Below are positions 20,484 to 30,300 of a DNA stretch of 64,000 bases, piece by piece (the first letter of the stretch is position 1; each line of letters opens with the position of its first letter). This DNA comes from JAEXOD01 sp963667875 (GTDB lineage Bacteria; Bacteroidota; Ignavibacteria; Ignavibacteriales; Melioribacteraceae), in NCBI GenBank assembly GCA_963667875.2, contig CAXXGC010000001.1, positions 62,001 through 126,000 of the forward strand. Direction: 5' to 3'. The translations under genes were made by a program, and so were the position numbers. Under the pieces are notes generated by a model, which saw only the letters and a program-made list of their open reading frames with translations, did not search any database and had not been told where the DNA came from.

Positions 20484-21302
20484 ATGAAAAAATTATTTAT
20501 ACTTATCTGTTTTATTGTTTTATCAATTCCTGGTTTTGCACAAGATTCCGAATATTTACTTCAAAAAGACATCCCGTATTATTCGGAATCTGTCATTCAA
20601 ACCGATGAATATATAAAGGAACGCTGCAAACTGGATATTTATTATCCTGCAAAAATAAAAAAATTTGCAACAGTAATCTGGTTCCATGGCGGGGGATTAA
20701 CAGGCGGTAATAAAGAAATTCCCGAAAGATTAAAAGGAAATGGGTTTTGTATTATTGGCGTTAATTATAGACTAAATCCTAAAGTTAACGCACCCAAATA
20801 TATTGAAGATGCAGCGGCTGCCGTTGCTTGGGTATTTAAAAATATTCAAAAATACGGAGGTGATACATCTTCAATTTTTGTTTCGGGTTATTCTGCCGGC
20901 GGTTATCTTACCCTAATGATTGGTTTGGATAAAAATTGGTTAAAACCATACAATATTGATGCAAACAAAATAGCGGGGTTAATTCCTTTTAGCGGACAAA
21001 CTATTACGCATTTTACTATAAGAAAAGAAAGAGGAATACCGGAAACAACTCCAATTATTGATGAACTTGCTCCGCTTTATTATGTCCGTGCCGATGCACC
21101 TCCTTTGTTGCTGATTACAGGAGATAGAGAAATGGAATTATTAGGACGTTATGAGGAAAATGCGTACTTGTATAGGATGATGAAATTGGTTGGACACAAA
21201 GAAACCAGACATTTTGAATTAGACGGATATAGCCATAATATGACTGAGCCTGCGTTTCCTTTATTAATTAATGAAATAAAAAGGATAAGCGAAAAAGAAT
21301 AA
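20484..21302 (+). CDS. Secreted alpha/beta hydrolase (carboxylesterase, HGGG type)
   Basis: 272 residues with a signal peptide cut near GFAQ. Oxyanion motif HGGG (68-71), nucleophile Ser137 in GYSAGGY, acid in LLITGDREME and His in LDGYSHNM make a complete triad of the BD-FAE/hormone-sensitive-lipase-like family that acts on short acyl esters. It lies 89 bp after the CBM9-hydrolase gene, with its own GCAGGA ribosome-binding site. The two may act together on acylated polysaccharide; this is inference from neighbourhood. Confidence 0.9.
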   Translation: MKKLFILICFIVLSIPGFAQDSEYLLQKDIPYYSESVIQTDEYIKERCKLDIYYPAKIKKFATVIWFHGGGLTGGNKEIPERLKGNGFCIIGVNYRLNPKVNAPKYIEDAAAAVAWVFKNIQKYGGDTSSIFVSGYSAGGYLTLMIGLDKNWLKPYNIDANKIAGLIPFSGQTITHFTIRKERGIPETTPIIDELAPLYYVRADAPPLLLITGDREMELLGRYEENAYLYRMMKLVGHKETRHFELDGYSHNMTEPAFPLLINEIKRISEKE

Positions 21303-21351
21303 CTAAATAGAAAATAAGGCAATTTATCAAGAAAAGAAAATCTTGTATTGT

Positions 21352-21755
21352 TTAATCTTTTATACCTAACCGCAAAAGCAATGCCCGAAGTTTTATCAAT
21401 TGGGCCTACTCCAAAATTAACTTGAGATGAGGAATTATATAATCGGATATAAAAACAACTTAATTTCCATCTTCCCCAAAAAAGGGCTTGTGTCGGCGTA
21501 TGGTGTTGGGTTTGATAATGGAGAAGAAACCGGAGTTATCCAAATTCCGTTAACTAATTTCATGTTGCGGAATCTTATACCACCTTCAGCGGGGGCAATA
21601 TATGTACAAAAACATTTCCAGACTGTTTGATAAAAAATCCAACCCACCATGCCACCACCAATTTGTGTTTGAAATTAATTTGTGGGAACAAAAAGTTTTG
21701 GGTTAAGTCCGGAAGGTTTGTTCTAAATATGAACCGGTTTGAGCTGAGACTATTT
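21352..21755 (-). pseudogene. Chimeric remnant: PD40 propeller 5' part joined to FISUMP 3' end
   Basis: No intact frame. 21441-21755 matches the N-terminal third of the PD40 gene at 40282-41487; the minus frame reads IAPAEGGIRFRNMKLVNGIW against CPAEGGIRLRYMKLVNGVW there. 21352-21440 matches the last ~90 bp of the FISUMP gene at 31782-33221 (the reading AFAVRY is followed by a frameshift). The join is near 21440. Upstream of the dead start, 21871-22010 still matches the intergenic region above the 40282-41487 gene, so the piece was copied with its promoter region. Confidence 0.88.
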
Positions 21756-21870
21756 TAAATAAATTTTAAAAAACAAAAAATATAATGCAAATGATTAACC
21801 TTTCAAAATTCCCTCTTGTTTGTATTAATACGTAGAAATGGTTAACAAAATCTGTTTTAATACGATAGTG

Positions 21871-22010
21871 TTTAATTAGTTCTATTAAAAAAATTAACAA
21901 TATAAATCTTAAAAGAGAAATAGTACATGTTTTTATGCTGAATGGTTATTTTTATTCGTGAATGTAAAATATATTTTATTTTTTTATGCTATAATGCAAT
22001 ATAATTGTTT
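21871..22010. promoter_or_regulatory. Duplicated upstream block with 21-bp-spaced half sites
   Basis: About 140 bp clearly similar to 41553-41696. The best kept part starts at 21923 (GTACATGTTTTTATGCTGAA). CATGTTTTTATG at 21926 and TATTTTTATTCG at 21947 are 21 bp apart, which would suit a LytTR dimer. It now sits in front of the MBL-fold gene. Confidence 0.55.
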
Positions 22011-22042
22011 TGTTATTTACCTCTTAATTTTTGGAAATTAAA

Positions 22043-22885
22043 ATGAAAAAACTACTATTAGCTTTTGCCTTAATTTTTATTTTACCAAATCATAATAATT
22101 GCCAGCCGATTTCCGTTGATGCTGATGATATTACATTTACCATTTTATATGACGAAATACCCTTAAACGATTCGTTCATTGGGGATCAGGGTTTTTCGTG
22201 TCTAATAGAAATAAACGGGAAATCGTATTTGTTTGATGCCGGAAATGTAGAAAGTGTTCTTAAAAAGAACACGGAAAAACTAAATATTGACTGTTCAAAA
22301 ATTGAATCAATTTTTATATCTCATCTGCATACCGATCATATATGCGGGTTGGGTGGAATAATTGACAAATGTAATAAACCATTACTTTTTCTGCCTGCCG
22401 AGTTCCCCAAAACACAAACCCCAAAAGCTAAAGGATACGTTGAGGAAACACTAAAAAAAGCAGACGGGATTGGATCTAATGTTATTAAGATTATGGGTCC
22501 TACAAAAATTGGGGATTATTTTTATTCTACAGGTTATTTTGAAGAAAAAACTTATGAACAATCGTTAATTATCAACACGTCAAAAGGTCTAATAATTTTA
22601 GTTGGTTGCTCACATCCCGGAATTGTAGAAATTGTAAAACAAGCTAAAAAGCAGCTCAATAAGGATGTATATTTTGTAATGGGAGGTTTTCATCTTGAAG
22701 GTGAAAAATATCCGGAGAAAATAAAAGATATTGCAGATGAATTAAAAGGTTTAACAAAATATATTGCGGCCGGTCATTGTAATGATGAAAAAGCTCAAGA
22801 GATATTTAAAGGTACCTTTGGTAAAAATTTTATTAATATAAAAGCGGGTCTTACATTCAAAATTTCAGACTTCGAAAGTAATTAA
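22043..22885 (+). CDS. Exported MBL-fold metallohydrolase
   Basis: 280 residues from the ATG at 22043; an in-frame TTG at 22031 is less likely because the signal peptide MKKLLLAFALIFILP begins at the ATG. Metal-binding motif H94-L-H96-T-D98-H99 in ISHLHTDHICGLGG, plus GCSHPGIVEIV, GGFHLEGE and AAGHCNDEKA, assign it to the COG1237 branch of the beta-lactamase superfamily, which includes the archaeal dihydropterin-RFAP synthase-like proteins. Its real substrate is unknown. Leads a same-strand run with two PD40 proteins and a protease. Confidence 0.87.
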   Translation: MKKLLLAFALIFILPNHNNCQPISVDADDITFTILYDEIPLNDSFIGDQGFSCLIEINGKSYLFDAGNVESVLKKNTEKLNIDCSKIESIFISHLHTDHICGLGGIIDKCNKPLLFLPAEFPKTQTPKAKGYVEETLKKADGIGSNVIKIMGPTKIGDYFYSTGYFEEKTYEQSLIINTSKGLIILVGCSHPGIVEIVKQAKKQLNKDVYFVMGGFHLEGEKYPEKIKDIADELKGLTKYIAAGHCNDEKAQEIFKGTFGKNFINIKAGLTFKISDFESN

Positions 22886-22921
22886 AAGACATAATTATTA
22901 AAATCTTTTATAGGGCTTAAA

Positions 22922-23908
22922 ATGAAAAAAATATTAGTTTTTATTATTTTATTTAGTGTTCAATTTTCAATTTCTTTTTGTCAAACAACTGCAAATAAAT
23001 TTTCAAATCTTAAGGGTGATTATTTTGGCCAAAAAGCACCCGGTTTAACTCCTGAGATATTTTTACCGGAAGTTTTTAATACGTATAAATATATACATGG
23101 CCGGTTGGTTTTTTCTCCTGACGGAAAAGAAGTATTTTGGGTGGTTACAACAAGTTCGGATGACGGTAAACCATTTAATATAAGAGCGTTTATTAAACAA
23201 AACAATGACGGCACATGGGAAAACCCTGTTGAATCATTTTTTTCCGTTGAACAAAAAGAAAATGGTCCCTCTTATTCTTTGGACGGGAAAAGATTATATT
23301 ATCAGTCGAGAGCCTCTTTAACCAATAACGGAACAAGCAAAGATATTGATGTTTGGTATAGAGAAAGAGAAGGAACCTTTTGGGGACCGGCACAAAATGT
23401 AGGATCTCCGGTTAATTCAAATGAAGATGAATCGCAGCCATGGATAGCCGTGGACGGATCGTTATATTTTTGCCGCGACAATAAAAATGTTGTAAAAGAA
23501 AAATCGGGGGATTCGGATTTATATTATTCAAAATTTTCAAATGGAAAATACTTGGAGCCTGTTTTATTAGGGTCGGAAATTAATTCAGAGTTTGGGGATA
23601 CGGAACCAACTTTGGCACCGGACAACAGTTATATTGTTTTTATGTCAAATAGGCCGGGAGGATTTTCCAGAATGATGAACTTATACGTTAGTTACAGAAC
23701 CCCAAACGGAAGCTGGACAAAAGCAATATGTATTAGTCATGTATTAAAGATCGAAAATATTTGGTTCCCGACATTAAGTTATGATGGCAAGTATCTTTTT
23801 TTCTGTGGCGGATATCCAACACCAAATAAAGGGTATTCAAGTAGCAGTTATTATTGGGTTTCAACCGATCTGATTCAAAATCTTAATCCATTAAATAAAC
23901 AGAGATAA
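22922..23908 (+). CDS. Secreted PD40 beta-propeller protein, Y-x-G-Q family
   Basis: 328 residues, signal peptide cut near SFCQ, then the family opening GDYFGQKAPGLTPEIFLPE and repeated PD40/TolB-like strands (FSPDGKEVFWV, YSLDGKRLYYQ, AVDGSLYFCRD, APDNSYIVFMSN, LSYDGKYLFFC). No T9SS tail, so it may stay in the periplasm. The next gene starts 2 bp after its stop. No catalytic residues are recognised; propellers of this kind usually bind proteins or glycans. Confidence 0.85.
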   Translation: MKKILVFIILFSVQFSISFCQTTANKFSNLKGDYFGQKAPGLTPEIFLPEVFNTYKYIHGRLVFSPDGKEVFWVVTTSSDDGKPFNIRAFIKQNNDGTWENPVESFFSVEQKENGPSYSLDGKRLYYQSRASLTNNGTSKDIDVWYREREGTFWGPAQNVGSPVNSNEDESQPWIAVDGSLYFCRDNKNVVKEKSGDSDLYYSKFSNGKYLEPVLLGSEINSEFGDTEPTLAPDNSYIVFMSNRPGGFSRMMNLYVSYRTPNGSWTKAICISHVLKIENIWFPTLSYDGKYLFFCGGYPTPNKGYSSSSYYWVSTDLIQNLNPLNKQR

Positions 23909-23910
23909 AA

Positions 23911-25737
23911 ATGAAAGGAAAGTTTACATTTATATTAACGCTTATTGTTGTATTGTTATCTTTAAACAGTACTAATGCCCAAAGTATTTTTGAAGAGATT
24001 AAAACAGGTAATTTAAAACAAATTACTACATTGTTGCAAAATGATTCCAAATTGTTGGAATTAAAAGATGAGGCCGGAAACACACCCCTCCATATTGCAA
24101 TTGAAAACAACAAAAACGATATTGTTTTGTATTTAATTAAAAGCGGCAGCGATGTAAACTCAAAATCAAATAAAGGCGAAACGCCAATTCATGTAGCAGC
24201 ACGAGTGGGGAATACCGAAATAATAACAATTCTTGTTTCTAACGGAGCCTTAATTAATGTGGTTGACGCATCAAATTATACTCCTCTTACTAATGCAGTT
24301 AGATTTAAATATTTTGAAACGGTTAAAATATTGGTTGAAAACGGGGCAAATATTAATCAAAAAGGAATGTGGAATTGGCTGCCTATTCAATTAGCTGCGG
24401 AATTTGATCAAAAAGAAATTGTAAATTATTTAATCGAAAAAGGATCCGAAATACCGGTTGAACCGGGATATGATTCGTATCAAATATTAAATGCGTCATG
24501 TTCAAAAGGTTTAACTAAACTATTTGATAATCTTCTTGAAAAAGGTTTTAATTTACAATCAAATAAATATACCCATAATTTACTTCATTTAGCAGCAGCG
24601 GGCGGTTCCGAAAAAATAGTTAATGTTTTATTGTCAAAAGGTTTTAAAGTAATGATCGGCGATGGATATGGGTGGTCGCCACTTCATAGTGCGGCAGAAA
24701 AAGGAAATCTTGACGTTGTGAAATGCCTGATAAAACAAGGTGCCGACATAAATGATAGAAGTGTATCCGGTACAACCCCTTATAATCTTGCGGAATATTT
24801 TGGAAACAAAGAAGTATGTAACTATTTAATCTCGATTGGAGCAGATACCTCGGAACAACAGTTTCCAACACTAACAGGATTGTATTATGGGCAAAAAGAA
24901 CCGGAATTAACAGCCAAAGTATTTGCGCCTGATATTGTAACTACAAAATATGCAATTCATGGAAATATTGTTTTTTCGCCAAAAGGGGATGAGGCTTTTT
25001 GGTCAGGGTGGTATCCATCAAAAAATTCAACTGAGGAAAAACAACAGATATTAACATCAAAAATAATAAACGGAAAATGGAGCAAACCCGAACGTGCTTC
25101 TTTTTCGCAAATTGGTTTTGATGATGATTGTCCTTTTATTTCACCTGATGGCAGCAAGCTGTTTTTTGTATCCAAAAGACCAATAAAACCAAATGAGGAA
25201 AATTCGGTTAAAGAAAATATTTGGTACCTTATTAAAGATGGAGATAATTGGGTTAATCCAAAACCGGTTGATATAGTTAATTCTTTAACTTTACATTGGC
25301 AGGTTTCCGTAGATAAAGCCGGTAATTTATATTTTGAAGCACGAGATCCGGAAGGTAAAAATTTTGGGGAAATATTTTGTTCAAAATATGAAAATGGAGA
25401 GTATCTTAGGCCTGAAAAAGTAAGCGAAAAAATTAATTCTGCAAATTACGAGGGGAGTCCATATATTTCGCCTGATGGAGATTACATATTGTTTGACAGA
25501 GGATCCCAACAAGGAATGCAAATAGGATTATATATAAGTTTTCTTAAAAAAGATGGGGCGTGGACAGAAGCAAAATCAATAACGGAAGCCGCAAAAATAG
25601 ATCCCGGTGCACAGTGTTGTTATGTATCGCAAGATGGGAAGTATCTCTTTTATATTGGTGGTTATACTAACGAATTTGGTGTATATTGGGTAAAAACGGA
25701 TTTTATTAATGAAATGAAACAAAACGAACAATTATAA
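23911..25737 (+). CDS. Secreted ankyrin-repeat / PD40 propeller fusion
   Basis: 608 residues. Signal peptide (cut near TNAQ), about eight ankyrin repeats (35-315; GNTPLHIAIENNKNDIVLYL, GETPIHVAARVGNTEIITIL, GWSPLHSAAEKGNLDVVKCL), then a PD40 propeller that begins with the family motif GLYYGQKEPELTAKVFAPD and includes FSPKGDEAFWSGW, SPDGSKLFFVSK and SPDGDYILFDRG. Fusion of an ankyrin solenoid to a member of the local PD40 family is unusual and suggests domain shuffling within this locus. Role unknown; a binding or scaffold protein of the cell envelope is the likeliest reading. Confidence 0.87.
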   Translation: MKGKFTFILTLIVVLLSLNSTNAQSIFEEIKTGNLKQITTLLQNDSKLLELKDEAGNTPLHIAIENNKNDIVLYLIKSGSDVNSKSNKGETPIHVAARVGNTEIITILVSNGALINVVDASNYTPLTNAVRFKYFETVKILVENGANINQKGMWNWLPIQLAAEFDQKEIVNYLIEKGSEIPVEPGYDSYQILNASCSKGLTKLFDNLLEKGFNLQSNKYTHNLLHLAAAGGSEKIVNVLLSKGFKVMIGDGYGWSPLHSAAEKGNLDVVKCLIKQGADINDRSVSGTTPYNLAEYFGNKEVCNYLISIGADTSEQQFPTLTGLYYGQKEPELTAKVFAPDIVTTKYAIHGNIVFSPKGDEAFWSGWYPSKNSTEEKQQILTSKIINGKWSKPERASFSQIGFDDDCPFISPDGSKLFFVSKRPIKPNEENSVKENIWYLIKDGDNWVNPKPVDIVNSLTLHWQVSVDKAGNLYFEARDPEGKNFGEIFCSKYENGEYLRPEKVSEKINSANYEGSPYISPDGDYILFDRGSQQGMQIGLYISFLKKDGAWTEAKSITEAAKIDPGAQCCYVSQDGKYLFYIGGYTNEFGVYWVKTDFINEMKQNEQL

Positions 25738-25790
25738 TTTACAAGAAATATTAACTAACTTTTTAAATCAATTCTTTATAAGGAATTAAA

Positions 25791-27101
25791 ATGAACAGAA
25801 TATTACTCGTCTTATTGATTTTTATAGCTCAAATATCAGCAGTACTTTGTCAATCAAATCAAAAAAACACAATAAACAATAACACAAGTATTACGCTTGT
25901 AAATAATATTAATTATGTTGATACAACATTTACGGATTTGCCGGGTAATGGATTTATAATTGATATTGGTGATGAAATATTAGCAGTAACATGTAAACAT
26001 GTGTTTTGGGAAAACAGGCCGGGAAATATGAATTCAATCAGCCTAAAAGGAATACTTAAAGAATGGAAAATGTATGTAAAAGATGATCCTTCGCAGTATA
26101 TTATACTTGGGGAATTAATAAACACAGACGAAAACGAATTGATTGGCGAGCGAAACACAGATAAAGATTATTTGGTTTTTAAAATAAAAGAAAATCATTC
26201 AAAAATTACACCGCTAAAAATCAGTTCCACAATGGTACAACCCGGTGATACAATAAATAAAACAGGGTGGACATTTAAAAATAAAAATGAAGCTGTTAAG
26301 GTCTATAAAGCTTCTGCCATTAATTATTCGGGTTCAAGTTTACTTCTGCAAAGTTTAGTTCCTCAAAACGAAGCAGGTTTAAGCGGTTCGCCCGTAACAA
26401 ATAAAAACAACGAATTAGTTGGGATTGTTTCATCTTGGAAATTTGATATAAAAAAACAAAATTGGTTTGAAGCGGTTTGTTCAATAAATTATTTGCAGCA
26501 GGTTTTATATACATATTGGTTAGAAAAAAACAATAAAACCAAAAGTATTGCAACATTTCAAGAATATTTAAAATATTACAAAAACTTAAATGGAAACAGC
26601 CCGGATATATCTTCGTATTTATACACGGAACTGTTTTTTAACGATTGGCTTATTTCAAAAGATATTCAATACGGGTCAATATCTAATTATGCTTTATGGT
26701 CATCGGAGATATTAAAGAATTATGGAATTAATATTGTTTTGGATGATTACCGAAAAAGTCTTTTAATATTTGATAGTTGGAAGGGAAATTATATAACCGG
26801 AAAAATGAAGTTTAGCGACTTAGAACAGCAATTAAAAGCAGAAAATACGGTTTTACCTAATTTTATAGATTTTTGCGAATTTGCGTTGGATTTAACCACT
26901 TTGGATAAACATCAAAAAGCAATAGATTTACTTATATATACAAATGAAAAAATACAAAATATGGGACAGGTTTATGCCTTTTTAGGAGATGTTCATTTTG
27001 CAAGAGGAGACAAAAATTCGGCAAAAGAGTGTTATTTAAAATGCCTGCAAACATATCCAGGTTATCCCATGGCTGTTAAAGGATTAACTAAAATTAAATA
27101 A
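25791..27101 (+). CDS. Exported trypsin-like serine protease with C-terminal TPR
   Basis: 436 residues; signal peptide cut near VLCQ, ATAAGGAA ribosome-binding site. Chymotrypsin-fold triad by motif: His70 in TCKHVF, Asp126 in DKDYLVF, Ser198 in EAGLSGSPV. The C-terminal part ends with a tetratricopeptide-like repeat (VYAFLGDVHFARGDKNSAKECYLKCL). Lies 53 bp after the ankyrin-PD40 gene and ends just before a strong terminator, so the run from 22043 to 27101 may be one transcription unit. Substrate unknown. Confidence 0.82.
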   Translation: MNRILLVLLIFIAQISAVLCQSNQKNTINNNTSITLVNNINYVDTTFTDLPGNGFIIDIGDEILAVTCKHVFWENRPGNMNSISLKGILKEWKMYVKDDPSQYIILGELINTDENELIGERNTDKDYLVFKIKENHSKITPLKISSTMVQPGDTINKTGWTFKNKNEAVKVYKASAINYSGSSLLLQSLVPQNEAGLSGSPVTNKNNELVGIVSSWKFDIKKQNWFEAVCSINYLQQVLYTYWLEKNNKTKSIATFQEYLKYYKNLNGNSPDISSYLYTELFFNDWLISKDIQYGSISNYALWSSEILKNYGINIVLDDYRKSLLIFDSWKGNYITGKMKFSDLEQQLKAENTVLPNFIDFCEFALDLTTLDKHQKAIDLLIYTNEKIQNMGQVYAFLGDVHFARGDKNSAKECYLKCLQTYPGYPMAVKGLTKIK

Positions 27102-27126
27102 TGGAATAAAAGAAGATTTTTAGTAA

Positions 27127-27156
27127 AAACAGGGGTGGGTAAAAATACCCCTGTTT
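27127..27156 (+). terminator. Terminator after the protease gene
   Basis: Perfect stem AAACAGGGG / CCCCTGTTT (27127-27135 with 27148-27156), 26 bp after the stop at 27101. The T tract is short, so Rho-independent function is probable rather than certain. Confidence 0.75.
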
Positions 27157-27177
27157 GAGAAAAGCACAAGGTAATTA

Positions 27178-27282
27178 TTAATCTTTTATATACCTAACCG
27201 CAAAAGCAATGCCCGATGTTTTATCAATTGGACTAACTTCGAAATTTACTTGTGAGTTGGAATTATATAAATAATATTTAAT
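27178..27282 (-). pseudogene. FISUMP gene remnant (last ~33 codons)
   Basis: On the minus strand the frame still reads VNFEVSPIDKTSGIAFAVRY followed by IKD and a stop, almost identical to the end of the intact FISUMP protein at 31782-33221; everything upstream is lost. It lies in the same orientation as the intact copy, and the two copies flank the TIR-NACHT gene as imperfect direct repeats. The remainder of 27102-27371 holds only the terminator. Confidence 0.9.
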
Positions 27283-27371
27283 TAAAAACTTTGTTAATGT
27301 TAACTAATTTAAAACAATAACGTAATAAAAAGATTACAGATTATTTATTAAGTTCTGTAACCTTTTAAGCT

Positions 27372-30300
27372 CTAACGGTGCAAGAAATTTTTTATTATTT
27401 TCCAAATATGTATTAAAATAGGCCAAATATTTAATTTATTTAAAACCTTGAAAGACCATTTTTGTTTTGTTAATCCCTCAACCAAAATTATTGCATCTTG
27501 AATTGAAATGTTTTCGGATTTGTTTTGGTAATATTGTTTTGTAAGATCTTCAATAAAGTAATTTATGGAAGTTATTTGTGGATTTGTGTTTTTATTTCTT
27601 TTTATAATCTTATTTAGCTTGGTAACAACTTCTTCCAAATTGTTGTTTTTTATTATTATTGTTTTTAAACTGTCTAATATTCTGTTTTTAACAGAAAAAT
27701 AATCATCCTCAATAAAACTCTTATTAAAGCTAATTTCTAAAAGCTTACATAAAGAAGGCAATGCTCCTTTATGAGAAATGATTCTTAGAGACTCATCGCT
27801 ATAATCATGACTAGGAGCTTTTTTGTTTTTTATTATATTATTAATGTAATAATTAATACCATTTAATTGGTTTAATTTTATGAGTAATTTTGCCGCTTTT
27901 AATTTTTCCTGTTCGGGTTCATTGTTTAAGATATTAGTAAGTGCTTTTATCAATAAGTTTGGGTACTGATTTAGTCTATCAAATAATATCCATCTGAATT
28001 TTTGAGCAATTTCCTCAATTAGTTTTGAAGCTGTATCCCGGTTATCAGAAAAAGTCAAAATACAATCCAATGCCTTGTTTATAAGTGAGGATGTCCAATT
28101 GGTATTTTTAAGTATCTCAAAAGCATACATGGCGGCTTGATGGATTTTATTCCTTACACAAAAATCTAAGTGGTTTTCCCAAACAATTCCGACACTAATG
28201 CCATTAGCCATGTTTATCAAAATCCTTTCTTTTATTTTTTCTTTAGATACTTTTTCTTCTATATATTTGATTCCTCCGTTATTGTTACCGTCAACCCAAT
28301 CAAAAGAAAGCAGGTCTAACAATACATCTTCACTACAACAATAGTAGTTGTATCTAATGAAATACCACAGCATGTCTGCATACAGTTTTGTGGATAATCC
28401 GCCATCATTATAAGCCGATAATGCGGTTCTAAAATCAATTAATACAACTTTTTCGTTACACCATTTAACAATTAAATTACTAATTGTGATATTGTTTGAT
28501 AAATCCTTTTTATTTTTAATCAATTTGAAAAATTCAATAATCTGAAAGTCTAACCATAAATAGTTATTTAGGGTATTAGTAATTTCTTCTTTTTGCCTTG
28601 GTTGTTCCTTTAATAATTGTATTAGGTTAAAAGGAACTAAATCCGAGAAACCTATGGAATTTTTAAAATTATTGTGGCGATAATTATGAATATCCTCTTT
28701 TGAAATTAGTGCATTACCACTATAATTAAGCACTTCAGTAACTTTATCCAAGTATTTATTCCTATCTAATAACAATTCAATATCATTTTCAAGTACTTCT
28801 TTCCTATGTGCCTCAAAATCAAATTGATAAGGTTTTTCGATTTTACTTATTACAAGATTGTTAATTTCTTTTAGAAATGAATCATTTTTAAGTGAGGAAG
28901 CATTTAAGAAATTATTTAGTATAAGAATATTCTCTGTTGTTAAATTTCCAATGTTATACTCTTCTGCAAAAAACGCTACATCGGAGAGAATAACTAATTT
29001 GTCAAGGTATCTATACCAAGTATCAAGCGTCATTCTTTCAGTATAAATATAGTTTATAAAATTATTTCTCGTGTTTGTATCAATAAAAAATCTTTTTAGT
29101 TTGTTTACTGCGCTATCAAGGTAACTTTCTACGAATTTGATATATAAAAATTTTAATTTGTCGTAAATAATTGGATTTGATATATATATATTGCTTGAAC
29201 TTGAAATAATATTATCTAATGTATCTAAGGTGTCAAACTCAGTAATTGATTCTGGATGTAAAATAAAATAATCAATTATTGCAGCCAAAGTGTAATATTC
29301 AGTGCATTTACCAAGGCATTTGCCCAAAAAATAAGTTTCGTCAACAAGTCTAGATTCTTCATCACTATCAAATGTGTTTAAAGTAGTTTGTCCTAAAAAG
29401 CTAATTCCAGTCAATATATAATTAATATGAAAATCAACTGTATTTGACTGAATAAGGTAATAATAAATAGCTGAACGAATGCTGGAATCATCCGGGAATG
29501 TGATTTTTGAAAAAATCGCATCATTAAACTCATCATTGGTTAAATCAAATGTACAAGCCGCATAAATTAATGACGTACAAATGTTTTTATCTTCATAGAA
29601 TCGGTCAAATATTTTAAGGAATTTTTGTTTAAAAACGCTTTTATAGGGCAAGGGAATTGTTAAGTTTTGACAGATTTCACAGAAATTTATTACGTTAAGT
29701 GCATTGGATGAATTGAATGTTAAATCAAATAGTTCTGCAATTATGGTGTGTTGGTTACCAAAAACAGCTAAATTACGTACAATGTTAATATCAATTCTCA
29801 TTTCCTTATCGCAATAATAATTATAAACAGAAAAAAAGATTTTACTGCGTAATTCATCAGAGATAGAATTAGTTTCAATTGTTAGAACAGCACTTTCGGA
29901 TATTTGAAAAATCTCTTTAATAAGCGTATCATGAACAAAATTTTTAGTTCCCCAGATATCTAAAAGAAAACTTAAAGTGTTTAACCATGTGGGTTTTAAT
30001 TTATTATAATCTGGAGGAAAGCAAATTATCTTTTTTATTTCAAAAAAATTATATTTGGAAAGAAAAAACGCCGCACAATACTCTTGAAATAAATTATGAG
30101 TAAATCTCCATATCGGAGGATCCTCTTTTGTTACTTCAAATATCCCACAATGCTTTGAGATTTCCTTTTCTTCCCGGTTAATTATATTAATTAAATCATT
30201 TTCTTTAATAAATCGTTTTCCGGAAGTTTCAATAATTATAGCAATTTTTTGTAATAATTCAATCAATTGATAATTTTCGTATTTTTTAAAATTATCATTT

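Noticed and set aside
21427..21650. Short plus- and minus-strand frames as possible small proteins
   Set aside because: The minus frame is a fragment of the decayed PD40 copy and the plus frame is its antisense.
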